DNA of 64,000 nt from Prevotella sp. P6B1 (GCF_000702825.1 NZ_JNKF01000011.1:1-64000), one strand, 5' to 3'. Shown: positions 44,478 to 52,775, numbered from the stretch's first letter. Numbers and translations: made by a program. Notes: generated by a model from the sequence alone, not told the origin.

Positions 44478-45077
44478 TTAAAGTTGTTGTAATCTGGCAA
44501 TATACTTGCCAAGGATGTCGAATTCGATATTGACCACAGAACCGACACGAATGTCGCAGAAGTTTGTGTGCTCAAAAGTGTATGGGATGATAGCTACCTG
44601 GAAAGTATTGGTTGTGGGGTTGCAAACCGTCAGGCTGACACCATTCACGGTAACGCTGCCTTTGTCCACGGTGAAGTAGCCTTTTAATGCCATCTCTCTA
44701 TTCTCGGGGTATTCGAAGGTGAAATAGGTGGAACCATTGGCGTCTTCTATGGCAATGCATCGTGCCGTCTCGTCTACATGGCCCTGAACAATATGGCCAT
44801 CCAAACGGCCATTCATCATCATTGAGCGTTCTACATTCACTTTGTCGCCAACCTGAAGTAATCCAAGGTTGGTGCGGTCCAGTGTCTCTTTCATGGCTGT
44901 GACGGTATAGGTGCCATTCTCAATAGCAACAACGGTCAGACATACGCCATTGTGAGCGACACTCTGGTCGATCTTCAATTCATCGACAAATGAACACTTC
45001 AATGTGAAATCAATATTTTCGCGATCCTTACGGATAGCTGTTACGGTAGCAAATTCTTCGATGATTCCGGAAAACAT
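44478..45077 (-). CDS. ribE: Riboflavin synthase, alpha chain
   Basis: 199 residues starting MFSGIIEE, the conserved N-terminus of the family; a longer in-frame reading to 45185 lies in the leader RNA and is rejected. Two lumazine-binding beta-barrels are visible: SVAHNGVCLTV at about 45-55 with MKETLDRTNLG, and a second copy with SVTVNGVSLTV and FEHTNF. The enzyme makes riboflavin from two dimethylribityllumazines. It is preceded by an unusually long 220-base structured leader with its own promoter, which suggests regulation at the RNA level. Confidence 0.95.
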   Translation of the reverse strand: MFSGIIEEFATVTAIRKDRENIDFTLKCSFVDELKIDQSVAHNGVCLTVVAIENGTYTVTAMKETLDRTNLGLLQVGDKVNVERSMMMNGRLDGHIVQGHVDETARCIAIEDANGSTYFTFEYPENREMALKGYFTVDKGSVTVNGVSLTVCNPTTNTFQVAIIPYTFEHTNFCDIRVGSVVNIEFDILGKYIARLQQL

Positions 45078-45096
45078 ATCAATATAATGTTTAATA

Positions 45097-45298
45097 TAAA
45101 AAGAAAAGGGTACGTGCCGATGATTTGGTGAAAACTCCTGTTTCACACGATGTGGGGGCTCCCTGCTGTTGTAATCCACCGGCATTGCTGCTCTCCTCGT
45201 GGAGGATAATCGTGGCCCGCCATTGGCAAGGGAAACGATCCCGATTTTGTTTTGTTAATGTAGAGTATCCCGATCTATCAGGCACGACCCACTGTTTC
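45097..45298 (-). ncRNA. Structured RNA ahead of ribE: candidate riboswitch or independent small RNA
   Basis: On the minus strand, transcription from the promoter at 45304-45311 would give about 200 bases of non-coding RNA before ribE. Its ends pair: GGGTCGTGCC (45290-45281) with GGCACGTACCC (45118-45108), ten pairs with one bulge. Inside are a hairpin GTGAAAC/GTTTTCAC (45146-45128), CACGAT with ATCGTG (45214-45209 with 45151-45146), TCCTC/GAGGA, and GTGG/CCAC. A T-rich tract (TTTTCTTTTT, 45107-45098) follows the closing helix at once, so transcription could stop there. I do not find the FMN-riboswitch core motifs, which would have been expected here. The rest of the 326-base gap up to 45403 holds the two promoters. 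Confidence 0.6.
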
Positions 45299-45303
45299 TG
45301 CTG

Positions 45304-45335
45304 CAAAGATACAACTATTTTATGAGTTATCCAAA
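45304..45335 (-). promoter_or_regulatory. Promoter of the ribE leader
   Basis: -7 element TATCTTTG (45311-45304) and -33 TTTG (45335-45332) on the minus strand are 20 bases apart. The position places the transcript start just before the 5' strand of the leader's closing helix. Confidence 0.7.
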
Positions 45336-45350
45336 CCTTTTGGCATTTTT

Positions 45351-45382
45351 CTTGGTAAATATGAAGATTTTCTTTATCTTTG
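45351..45382 (+). promoter_or_regulatory. Promoter of the WecB-like gene
   Basis: -7 element TATCTTTG (45375-45382) with a CTTG in the -33 position (45351-45354) 20 bases upstream. The ATG at 45404 follows, with AGAAGGA as a better-than-usual ribosome binding site. Confidence 0.6.
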
Positions 45383-45403
45383 CACTCAAAAAAAAGAAGG
45401 AGT

Positions 45404-46465
45404 ATGGCAAAGACTGTTTGTATCATTGCGGGCGCACGCCCGAATTTTGTGAAAGTATCGCCCTTGGTAAGGGCTATCGATAGATATCCTGAGGCAACTT
45501 GTTTGTTGGTTTATGCCGGACGTGAAGATGATCCTACATTGGAGCCTTCGCTGTTTGACGACCTGCAGATGCCTCGCCCTCAATATTATTTAGGTGTGGA
45601 TTCGACGAGTCTGAATGAGATTACCAGTCAGGTGATGGCTCGTTTCGATGCATTTCTTGATGAGCATCCTGTTGATGTGGTAATCGTGGTAGATGATCTG
45701 GCTTCGACCATGGCTGCAGCTATTGTGACCAAGAAGCGTGGCATACGTTTGGCACATCTGGTAGCAGGAACCCGCTCGTTTAATATCAACATGCCCAAGG
45801 AGATTAACCGACTTGTGATCGATGCATTGTCAGACTATCTGTTTACTGCTGGTGTGAAGAGTACTGGTGTGGCCACACGTGAACAGTCGGAGAATTCGCA
45901 GACTTATATGGTGGGTAATATCTTGATGGATACCCTCCGCTATAATTACGACAGACTGAAGAAGCCGGTCTCAATCCCCTCGTTAGAGGAGCAGAAATAT
46001 CTGGTGTTTACCCTGAACCGCAAGGCGCTTATTGCTGATGTGGATAATCTGGAGCGTATGCTGCGGGCTTTGGTTGAATCGGCTAATGGTATACGTATTA
46101 TTGCACCGTTGCGAGGTAATGCTCGTAAGGTCGTAGAGAATATGGGACTGGCAATCGAGATCGTTGAGCCGTTAAGCTATCTGGAGTTCGGCTGGCTCAC
46201 GGCTCATGCGCTTGGTATTATTACGGATTCAGGTAATGTGTCGGAAGAGGCAACCTTTAACAGCGTGCCTTGTATCACTCTCAACAATTATACGGAACAT
46301 CAGGAAACGGTGAATGTAGGTTCTAATGTGTTGGTAGGTGAGGATGCTGACAAACTGAGAGAAACGGTAAAGAAAATGGTGAGTGGAGAGTGGAAAAAAT
46401 GCGCTCTGCCTGACCGTTGGGATGGTAGAACAGCAGAGCGCATAGTGCAGATTATTTTATCTTAA
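45404..46465 (+). CDS. UDP-GlcNAc 2-epimerase-like protein (WecB family), catalytic residues altered
   Basis: 353 residues starting MAKTVCIIAGARPNFVKVSPL, the family N-terminus; the upstream ATG at 45380 lies in the promoter. The GT-B-like fold and many family landmarks are present, including PKEINR and ITDSGNVSEEATFNSVPC. However, family motif HVEAGLR reads HLVAGTR, so the catalytic Glu is Val. The TLHRREN-type motif reads TLNRKAL, so the catalytic His is Asn. HGDT also reads VDDLA. It may bind a UDP-sugar without epimerising it, or act on a different substrate. It is not in the polysaccharide cluster and is convergent with rubrerythrin. Confidence 0.75.
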   Translation: MAKTVCIIAGARPNFVKVSPLVRAIDRYPEATCLLVYAGREDDPTLEPSLFDDLQMPRPQYYLGVDSTSLNEITSQVMARFDAFLDEHPVDVVIVVDDLASTMAAAIVTKKRGIRLAHLVAGTRSFNINMPKEINRLVIDALSDYLFTAGVKSTGVATREQSENSQTYMVGNILMDTLRYNYDRLKKPVSIPSLEEQKYLVFTLNRKALIADVDNLERMLRALVESANGIRIIAPLRGNARKVVENMGLAIEIVEPLSYLEFGWLTAHALGIITDSGNVSEEATFNSVPCITLNNYTEHQETVNVGSNVLVGEDADKLRETVKKMVSGEWKKCALPDRWDGRTAERIVQIILS

Positions 46466-46476
46466 ATAGGCATATT

Positions 46477-46536
46477 TTGAAAAGTACTTAGAGAACAATT
46501 GTAATCTAAGTACTTTTCAATTGCAAAGTACTTAGA
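46477..46536. repeat. Perfect 16-bp inverted repeat plus a third half-copy between convergent genes
   Basis: TTGAAAAGTACTTAGA (46477-46492) is repeated exactly inverted at 46505-46520 around a 12-base spacer that itself contains ACAATTGT. A third, direct copy of AAAGTACTTAGA lies at 46525-46536. The hairpin could end transcription of both convergent genes, but the flanking T run expected of an intrinsic terminator is missing. Confidence 0.7.
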
Positions 46537-46547
46537 AAAATATTCTA

Positions 46548-47090
46548 TTAATAATTCTCGGCTTTTACTTGGAAGTAAGCCTGTGGATGATCGCATACTG
46601 GACATACTTGTGGGGCTTTCTTGCCGATGACGATGTGACCACAGTTGCTGCACTGCCAGATAACGTCGTTGTCCTTTGAAAATACGCGTTCCTTCTTGAC
46701 ATTGTCGAGTAATTGGCGATAACGAGCCTCGTGCTCTGCCTCTACTTTGGCTACAAGCTCAAATTTGGCAGCAATCTCGTTGAATCCTTCCTCGCGGGCC
46801 TCCTTGGCCATACGGGCATACATGTCGGTCCATTCGTAGTTCTCGCCGGTTGCTGCTGCTTCAAGATTCTCTGGGGTGCTCTTGATGGCTCCACCTTCCA
46901 GAAGCTTGAACCACATCTTGGCATGCTCCTTCTCGTTGTTGGCGGTCTCCTCAAAAATGGCGGCTATCTGTACAAAGCCATCCTTCTTGGCCTTTGATGC
47001 CCAATAACTGTATTTGTTGCGTGCCATTGACTCACCTGCGAATGCTTCCTGCAGATTCTTTTCAGTTTTTGTTCCTTTTAATTCTTTCAT
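46548..47090 (-). CDS. rbr: Rubrerythrin
   Basis: 180 residues. The ferritin-like four-helix domain carries the diiron ligands in [21 protein letters not shown] and [17 protein letters not shown]-terminal rubredoxin-type FeS4 site is formed by CSNCGH and CPVCDHP (about 146-170). It reduces hydrogen peroxide in the cytoplasm of anaerobes using rubredoxin-type electron donors. Monocistronic with its own near-consensus promoter. Confidence 0.95.
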   Translation of the reverse strand: MKELKGTKTEKNLQEAFAGESMARNKYSYWASKAKKDGFVQIAAIFEETANNEKEHAKMWFKLLEGGAIKSTPENLEAAATGENYEWTDMYARMAKEAREEGFNEIAAKFELVAKVEAEHEARYRQLLDNVKKERVFSKDNDVIWQCSNCGHIVIGKKAPQVCPVCDHPQAYFQVKAENY

Positions 47091-47130
47091 AATTGTATTT
47101 GTTTAGTTGAGTGAAAAAATGTATTCTCTG

Positions 47131-47163
47131 CAAAGATAATATAATTATTCGAAGTAAACCAAA
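47131..47163 (-). promoter_or_regulatory. Promoter of rubrerythrin
   Basis: -7 element TATCTTTG (47138-47131) and -33 TTTG (47163-47160) on the minus strand, 21 bases apart; the ATG follows 40 bases downstream. Confidence 0.65.
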
Positions 47164-47236
47164 TTTTGGGCTACTTTTATATATTATTAAGGTATACAAT
47201 GAGAGGGCGAATAATAACTCATGTTGGTAGAAAAGT

Positions 47237-47570
47237 GGAAACTTTTTGATTTCCAAAAATGGAAAAGTTTTCCAAAAAGAAAATCTTATTTCTTCTTGGC
47301 GTGTCAAAATGTGGAGACTGAATGTTCGGCTTGATTTTACTTTTATAAACACTTTCAGGCGCGTTGTGTTTGTTTTGTTTGATTCAGATATGCTTGTTTT
47401 TCAGTGTGTTGTGCGTGATTATTGCAGTGTGGTATTTCTTTTTTAACTTTCTTTTATACATCTTTTATTTCTGCCAAGAATGCTTTTTTGTGATAATTTT
47501 ATATCTTTGCATCCGAATTCGGTTTTTCTTTTTGGAAAACTTTTCCGAATTAAAAACAAAAAAAGTTTCC
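47237..47570. repeat. Pair of 47-base inverted arms flanking the nrdD promoter region
   Basis: The left arm (47237-47283) has an 11-base block GGAAACTTTTT, a 13-base spacer, then a 23-base block beginning GGAAAAGTTTTCC. The right arm (47524-47570) is its inverted copy: both blocks match at every base (11 of 11 and 23 of 23) and the spacer is again 13 bases but of unrelated sequence. The arms are 240 bases apart. Each long block contains the palindrome GGAAAAGTTTTCC or its complement form GGAAAACTTTTCC. Together with the promoter this is essentially all I see in the 540-base gap 47091-47630; no gene is visible between the arms. Confidence 0.85.
47502..47509 (+). promoter_or_regulatory. -7 element of nrdDG
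   Basis: TATCTTTG, exact consensus, 121 bases before the nrdD ATG and 15 bases before the right inverted arm. The long 5' leader would therefore contain that arm. Confidence 0.6.
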
Positions 47571-47630
47571 CAAAAAGGAAAACTTACAGAAAGAATTGAA
47601 ATTTTAAACTTAATAAGTATTGGCAACAAA

Positions 47631-49736
47631 ATGGAAATTAAAAACTTTACCATCACTAAGCGAGACGGTTCGAAAGACTTGTTCTCACTCGACAAAATCA
47701 TGAATGCCATCGTGAAGGCATTTGAAAGTGTACAGGAACCTGCTGACCTGGCCATCGTGTCTAAAATCTTAAATCACCTTGATATGCACGACAATATCAC
47801 TGTAGAGGATATCCAGAACCAAGTGGAGGAAGCATTGATGCGCGAAGGATATTATAAGGTGGCTAAGTCGTTCATTCTATATAGACAGCTCCACTCAGAG
47901 GATCGTGAAACCCTTGAAAAGATGGTTTTCCTTTCAGAGTATTGTGAGTCGGTTAATGCTGCTACAGGTTCAAAGTACGATGCTAATGCCAATGTTGAAC
48001 ATAAGAATATTGCTACTTTGATCGGTGAACTGCCTAAATCTAACTTTATCCGTTTGAATCGCCGACTCCTGACCGACCGAATTAAGAAAATGTATGGTAA
48101 ACAGTTGGCTGATGAGTATATCGACAAGCTGACACACCATTTTATATATAAGAACGACGAAACATCGTTGGCCAACTACTGTGCTTCTATCACCATGTAT
48201 CCTTGGTTGATTGGTGGTACTATAGCTATTGGTGGAAATTCAACTGCACCAACCAACATGAAATCGTTCGCTGGAGGCTTTGTGAATATGGTCTTTATGG
48301 TTAGTTCTATGCTGAGTGGTGCATGTGCTACGCCGGAGTTCCTCATGTATATGAACTATTTCATGGGAAAGGAGTATGGATTGGATTACTACAAGCGTGC
48401 TAATGATCAGGCTGACCTCAGTTTGAAGAAACGTACCATCGACAAGATCATTACCGATTACTTTGAGCAGATTGTCTATACCTTGAATCAGCCAACAGGT
48501 GCTCGTAACTATCAGGCTGTATTCTGGAATATTGCTTACTACGATCGTTACTATTTCGAGAGCATCTTTGGCGAGTTCTACTTCCCCGATGGTTCCAAGC
48601 CCGATTGGGATGGTCTTTCTTGGCTCCAGAAGCGTTTTATGAAGTGGTTTAACCAGGAACGTACCAAGACTCTGTTGACTTTCCCTGTAGAAACCATGGC
48701 CTTGTTGGTTGATGAAAATGGTGAATGTAAGGATAAAGAGTGGGGGGAGTTTACGGCCGAAATGTATTCTGAAGGTCACTCGTTCTTTACTTATATGAGC
48801 GATAATGCTGATTCGTTGTCAAGTTGTTGCCGTCTCCGTAATGAGATTACCGACAATGGTTTCAGCTATACCCTTGGAGCGGGTGGTGTCAGCACAGGTT
48901 CTAAAAGTGTGCTTACCATCAATCTGAACCGCTGTATTCAGTATGCAGTGAATCATAAGCTTGACTATCTGGAGTATCTGAGTGGTGTGATTGATCTCTG
49001 TCATAAGGTTCAGTTGGCTTACAATGAGAATCTGAAAGATCTTCAGCAGCAGGGTATGTTGCCATTGTTCGATGCAGGCTACATCAACATTGCCCGTCAG
49101 TATCTGACTATCGGTATCAACGGTTTGGTTGAGGCTGCTGAGTTTATGGGGCTGAAGATTACACCGAATGACGAGTATCTGCACTTTGTACAGGGTATCC
49201 TTGGCTTGGTAGAGAAATATAATCGTCAGTATCGCTCTAAGGATGTTATGTTCAACTGCGAGATGATTCCTGCCGAGAATGTTGGTGTGAAGCATGCTAA
49301 GTGGGATCGTGAGGACGGCTATTTTGTGCCACGTGACTGTTACAACAGCTACTTCTATGTAGTTGAGGATGACTCGCTCACCATCATTGACAAGTTCAAA
49401 CTCCATGGTGCTCCATATATTGAACATCTGACTGGTGGTTCGGCTTTGCATATGAATTTGGATGAGCATTTGTCAAAGGAACAATATCTGCATTTGTTGA
49501 AGGTGGCTGCTAAGGAAGGCTGTAACTATTTTACATTCAATATTCCCAATACAGTCTGCAACGATTGTGGTTACATTGACAAACGCTATCTGAAAGAATG
49601 TCCACATTGCCATTCTAAGAATGTAGACTATATGACCCGCATTATCGGCTACTTGAAGCGTGTTAGCAACTTCTCACAGGCTCGTCAGGAAGAGGCTGCT
49701 CGTCGCTACTATGCAGGGGAGAATAAACTATGCTGA
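47631..49736 (+). CDS. nrdD: Anaerobic (class III) ribonucleoside-triphosphate reductase
   Basis: 701 residues from ATG 47631. The frame is open upstream to 47364, but that stretch is low-complexity hydrophobic and lies ahead of the promoter. Residues 1-95 are an ATP-cone regulatory domain. The catalytic barrel includes SCCRLRNEI. The C-terminus has the four-Cys zinc site (CNDCG and CPHCH) and the glycyl-radical loop RIIGYLKRV with Gly673. It reduces ribonucleotides to deoxyribonucleotides without oxygen and is activated by NrdG, encoded just downstream with a 7-base overlap. Confidence 0.95.
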   Translation: MEIKNFTITKRDGSKDLFSLDKIMNAIVKAFESVQEPADLAIVSKILNHLDMHDNITVEDIQNQVEEALMREGYYKVAKSFILYRQLHSEDRETLEKMVFLSEYCESVNAATGSKYDANANVEHKNIATLIGELPKSNFIRLNRRLLTDRIKKMYGKQLADEYIDKLTHHFIYKNDETSLANYCASITMYPWLIGGTIAIGGNSTAPTNMKSFAGGFVNMVFMVSSMLSGACATPEFLMYMNYFMGKEYGLDYYKRANDQADLSLKKRTIDKIITDYFEQIVYTLNQPTGARNYQAVFWNIAYYDRYYFESIFGEFYFPDGSKPDWDGLSWLQKRFMKWFNQERTKTLLTFPVETMALLVDENGECKDKEWGEFTAEMYSEGHSFFTYMSDNADSLSSCCRLRNEITDNGFSYTLGAGGVSTGSKSVLTINLNRCIQYAVNHKLDYLEYLSGVIDLCHKVQLAYNENLKDLQQQGMLPLFDAGYINIARQYLTIGINGLVEAAEFMGLKITPNDEYLHFVQGILGLVEKYNRQYRSKDVMFNCEMIPAENVGVKHAKWDREDGYFVPRDCYNSYFYVVEDDSLTIIDKFKLHGAPYIEHLTGGSALHMNLDEHLSKEQYLHLLKVAAKEGCNYFTFNIPNTVCNDCGYIDKRYLKECPHCHSKNVDYMTRIIGYLKRVSNFSQARQEEAARRYYAGENKLC

Positions 49737-50197
49737 AATACGTTAATACCGGCATAGTTTTTCAGGAGATACCGGACGAAGTGACACTGGCAATTAACAT
49801 CAGTAATTGCCCGTGTCGCTGTCCTGGGTGTCATAGCTATTATCTTTGGGAGGATATCGGATTGCCTCTTGATACAGAGGCCATCGACACTCTTGTTGGT
49901 AAGTTCGGTACTGATATAACCTGTATCTCGTTTATGGGTGGAGATGGCGATCCGAAGTCGGTCAATCAGCTGGCATTGTATATTCGCGAGGCGCACCCTG
50001 AGTTTAAGATTGCCTGGTATAGTGGAAAAACCGTTATATCATCTGCCATCAATAAATGTGATTTCGATTATATCAAGATCGGTCCTTTTATCAAACATTT
50101 AGGCCCCTTGAAAAATCCGAAGACTAATCAGCGATTGTATCGGATCAAAGCGGATGGAGGAATGGAGGACATTACATTCCGTTTCTGGAAAAAGTAG
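49730..50197 (+). CDS. nrdG: Anaerobic ribonucleotide reductase activase
   Basis: 155 residues. The radical-SAM cluster motif C27-x3-C31-x2-C34 (CPCRCPGC) is near the N-terminus, followed by SFMGGDGDPK, the SAM-binding glycine-rich segment. Small for radical SAM enzymes, as is normal for NrdG. It installs the glycyl radical on NrdD. It overlaps nrdD by 7 bases, so the two are translationally coupled. Confidence 0.95.
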   Translation: MLKYVNTGIVFQEIPDEVTLAINISNCPCRCPGCHSYYLWEDIGLPLDTEAIDTLVGKFGTDITCISFMGGDGDPKSVNQLALYIREAHPEFKIAWYSGKTVISSAINKCDFDYIKIGPFIKHLGPLKNPKTNQRLYRIKADGGMEDITFRFWKK

Positions 50198-50227
50198 GAG
50201 AGATATCGTTAATATGATATCTCTCCT
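50196..50227. terminator. Shared hairpin at the convergent ends of nrdG and ansA
   Basis: AGGAGAGATATC (50196-50207) pairs perfectly with GATATCTCTCCT (50216-50227) around an 8-base loop. It overlaps the nrdG stop and the last codons and stop of the convergent asparaginase gene. A short T run follows on the minus strand (CTTTTT); little follows on the plus strand. Confidence 0.6.
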
Positions 50228-51246
50228 CTTATACTCTGTTGCATATACTTCCGAACTGTTTCCGGATCGTCAGGATAATGTGCCTGTAGGAACATCAGTT
50301 TGGTAACAGCTGCTTCTACGGTAGAATCGCGTCCACTGATGACTCCAGCTTCCTGCAGATGATATCCACAATCGTAGCGGCTCATCTCTACGGCTCCCTG
50401 CATACACTGGCTGATGTTGACGATTACTTTTCCATTGCGCGTTCCTTCGCGAAGAGCTTTCAGTAGCCAGGGACGTTGAGGCGCATTACCACTACCGAAA
50501 GTGCGCATGACGATGGCCTTCAGATTTGGGGTGTGGATAATGTGGCGGATCAAGTCTTCGCGGATACCGGGAAAGAGCGAGAATATAATCACGTTGTTGT
50601 CTAATCGGAAGTGGGGAACCATTGGTTTTTCCCAATCTGGTTTTAGTATACGGTCCTGATGATAGGTGATATTGACGCCTGCCTCAACCAGGTGTGGGTA
50701 GTTGAATGATTCGAACGCATTGAATTCTTCTGCACTCTGTTTGGTGGTTCGGTTGCCACGAAGCAGATGCCCACCAAAATAGATGCCTACCTCGGGTACC
50801 AGCGCATGACCTTCACGGTCTTTGGCGGCTGCAATCTCGACGGCCGTAATCAGGTTCTCTTTGCCATCTGTCCTCAACTGCCCGATAGGAAGTTGGGAAC
50901 CTGTGAAAATGACAGGTTTTGTCAGATTCTCGAGCATGTAGGATAGGGCAGAGGCTGTATAAGCCATGGTGTCTGTGCCATGCAGCACAACAAAACCGTC
51001 GTATTGGTCATAATGATCTGCAATACAATGCGAGATGTCGGTCCACATACGGGGAGACATGTCACTCGAATCAATCGGAGGGTCAAACTGGTAGGTCTCA
51101 ATTGCAATATCAAACTGCTTCAACTCGGGCACATTATATAATAGGTGCTCGAAATCAAATGGCTCCAGTGCCCCTGTTCGTGGGTTCCGGTTCATGCCAA
51201 TGGTGCCTCCTGTGTATATCAGGAGAACTTTGCTTCGGTACGTCAT
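50209..51246 (-). CDS. ansA: L-asparaginase, type I (cytoplasmic)
   Basis: 345 residues. The N-terminal YTGGTIGM holds nucleophile Thr12, and HGTDTMAYTASA holds Thr91/Asp92 of the second catalytic triad; SQLPIGQLRTDG follows. No signal peptide, and the length matches E. coli AnsA (338). It hydrolyses asparagine to aspartate and ammonia. Monocistronic; the promoter -7 TATCTTTG lies at 51275-51268. Confidence 0.93.
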   Translation of the reverse strand: MTYRSKVLLIYTGGTIGMNRNPRTGALEPFDFEHLLYNVPELKQFDIAIETYQFDPPIDSSDMSPRMWTDISHCIADHYDQYDGFVVLHGTDTMAYTASALSYMLENLTKPVIFTGSQLPIGQLRTDGKENLITAVEIAAAKDREGHALVPEVGIYFGGHLLRGNRTTKQSAEEFNAFESFNYPHLVEAGVNITYHQDRILKPDWEKPMVPHFRLDNNVIIFSLFPGIREDLIRHIIHTPNLKAIVMRTFGSGNAPQRPWLLKALREGTRNGKVIVNISQCMQGAVEMSRYDCGYHLQEAGVISGRDSTVEAAVTKLMFLQAHYPDDPETVRKYMQQSIRGEISY

Positions 51247-51267
51247 CGTTTACGTTTTATTTTTTTG

Positions 51268-51275
51268 CAAAGATA
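51268..51275 (-). promoter_or_regulatory. -7 element of ansA
   Basis: TATCTTTG on the minus strand, 21 bases before the ansA ATG, divergent from uxaC. Confidence 0.65.
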
Positions 51276-51298
51276 GTGCTTTTATTCGAGATTTTAAT

Positions 51299-51306
51299 TA
51301 ACTTTG
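51299..51306 (+). promoter_or_regulatory. -7 element of uxaC
   Basis: TAACTTTG, 38 bases before the uxaC ATG; the -33 position is T-rich but lacks an exact TTTG. Confidence 0.55.
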
Positions 51307-51344
51307 CAGAAAAATTTAAGAAGAACCTATAAACATACAGTTTT

Positions 51345-52751
51345 ATGAAGCAATTCAATGATGATAACTTCGTTCTGGAGACCCAGGTGGCGCAGGACTT
51401 GTATCACAATCATGCGGCTAAGATGCCCATTATCGACTATCATTGTCATTTGATTCCTGAGATGGTGGCTAAAGACCACAAGTTCAAGAGTATCACCGAG
51501 TTGTGGCTGGGTGGCGACCACTATAAGTGGCGTGCCATGCGTACTAATGGTATCGATGAGAAGTACTGTACTGGTAAGGATACCAGCGACTGGGAGAAGT
51601 TTGAGAAGTGGGCAGAGACCGTTCCATACACTTTCCGTAATCCTCTTTATCATTGGACTCATCTTGAGTTGAAGACCGCTTTCGGTATCACTAAGCAGCT
51701 TTCTCCCAAGACAGCTCGCGAAATCTTTGACGAATGTAACGAGAAACTGCAGCAGCCAGAATTCTCTGCTCGTGGTCTGATGAAACACTATAACGTAGAG
51801 TGTGTTTGTACAACCGATGATCCCGTCGACGATCTGCATAACCATATTGAGTATGCCAAGACAAAGGCAAAGGATGATCCTATGATGATTCCAGCATGGC
51901 GCCCTGACAAGGCCATGAACATTGAGAAGCCTGAGTTCTCGAAGTATGTAGAGCAGTTGAGCGAGGTGAGTGGTGTTAATATCGTGAAGTTTGCTGATAT
52001 GGTTGATGCCCTGCAGAAGCGTCACGACTTCTTTGCTGAGAATGGTTGTAAACTCTCGGATCATGGTATCGAGGAGTTCTACGATGAGGAATATACAGAT
52101 TCTGAGATCGAGACCATCTTCGAGAAGGCTATGCGTGGTCAGCAGCTTTCTAATTTGGAGATCCGTCAGTTTAAGAACTGTTTCCTGACGGTTATGGCAG
52201 AGATGGATGCTGATGCAGACTGGACACAGCAGTTCCACTATGGTGCTATCCGTGATAACAATACTAAGATGTATAACGCGCTTGGTCCTGATACAGGTTT
52301 CGATTCTATCGGAGAGTTCAATACAGCCAAGGCTATGTCGACCTTCCTCAACAAACTGAATATGAAGGATAAGCTCACGCGTACCATATTATATACATTG
52401 AATCCTTGTGCTAACGAGGTGATTGCTACAATGCTGGGTAACTTCCAGGGTGGTGAGCCAGGCAAAATCCAGTTCGGTTCTGGTTGGTGGTTCAATGACC
52501 AGATGGATGGAATGGTACGTCAGATGAATGCGCTTTCTGTACTTGGACTGCTGAGCCGCTTCGTTGGAATGCTGACTGATAGTCGCTCTTTCTTGAGCTA
52601 TCCACGCCATGAGTACTTCCGTCGTATTCTCTGTAATATCCTTGGAAACGATGTTGAGAAAGGCTTGTTGCCTTGTGATATGGAAATCCTCGGACGTATG
52701 GTAGAGGACATCAGTTACAACAATGCCAGAAGATACTTCAAGTTCTATTAA
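51345..52751 (+). CDS. uxaC: Glucuronate/galacturonate isomerase
   Basis: 468 residues, the usual length. It belongs to the amidohydrolase superfamily, with metal-binding His33 and His35 (DYHCHL) near the N-terminus, and the family motifs KWRAMR, NPLYHWTHLEL and CTTDDPVDDL are intact. It converts glucuronate to fructuronate and galacturonate to tagaturonate in uronic acid use, for example from pectin or xylan side chains. Monocistronic here; the other pathway genes are not in the window. Confidence 0.95.
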   Translation: MKQFNDDNFVLETQVAQDLYHNHAAKMPIIDYHCHLIPEMVAKDHKFKSITELWLGGDHYKWRAMRTNGIDEKYCTGKDTSDWEKFEKWAETVPYTFRNPLYHWTHLELKTAFGITKQLSPKTAREIFDECNEKLQQPEFSARGLMKHYNVECVCTTDDPVDDLHNHIEYAKTKAKDDPMMIPAWRPDKAMNIEKPEFSKYVEQLSEVSGVNIVKFADMVDALQKRHDFFAENGCKLSDHGIEEFYDEEYTDSEIETIFEKAMRGQQLSNLEIRQFKNCFLTVMAEMDADADWTQQFHYGAIRDNNTKMYNALGPDTGFDSIGEFNTAKAMSTFLNKLNMKDKLTRTILYTLNPCANEVIATMLGNFQGGEPGKIQFGSGWWFNDQMDGMVRQMNALSVLGLLSRFVGMLTDSRSFLSYPRHEYFRRILCNILGNDVEKGLLPCDMEILGRMVEDISYNNARRYFKFY

Positions 52752-52775
52752 TCCATTCGATTAATAAAAAAAATG

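Noticed and set aside
45146..45240. SRP (4.5S) RNA within the ribE leader
   Set aside because: An AGCAGC and a GC-rich end look superficially similar, but the matching 5' strand and GGAA tetraloop of domain IV are missing.
45078..45298. FMN riboswitch ahead of ribE
   Set aside because: The gene context is right, but I could not find the conserved core motifs on the minus strand, so I describe it only as a structured RNA of unknown class.
47364..47630. N-terminal extension of NrdD
   Set aside because: The frame is open but encodes low-complexity Phe/Leu-rich sequence, crosses the -7 element and the inverted arm, and the normal ATP-cone starts at 47631.
51327..52238. Minus-strand frame of about 300 codons opposite uxaC
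   Set aside because: It lies wholly opposite a well-conserved enzyme gene and its translation has no recognisable features.
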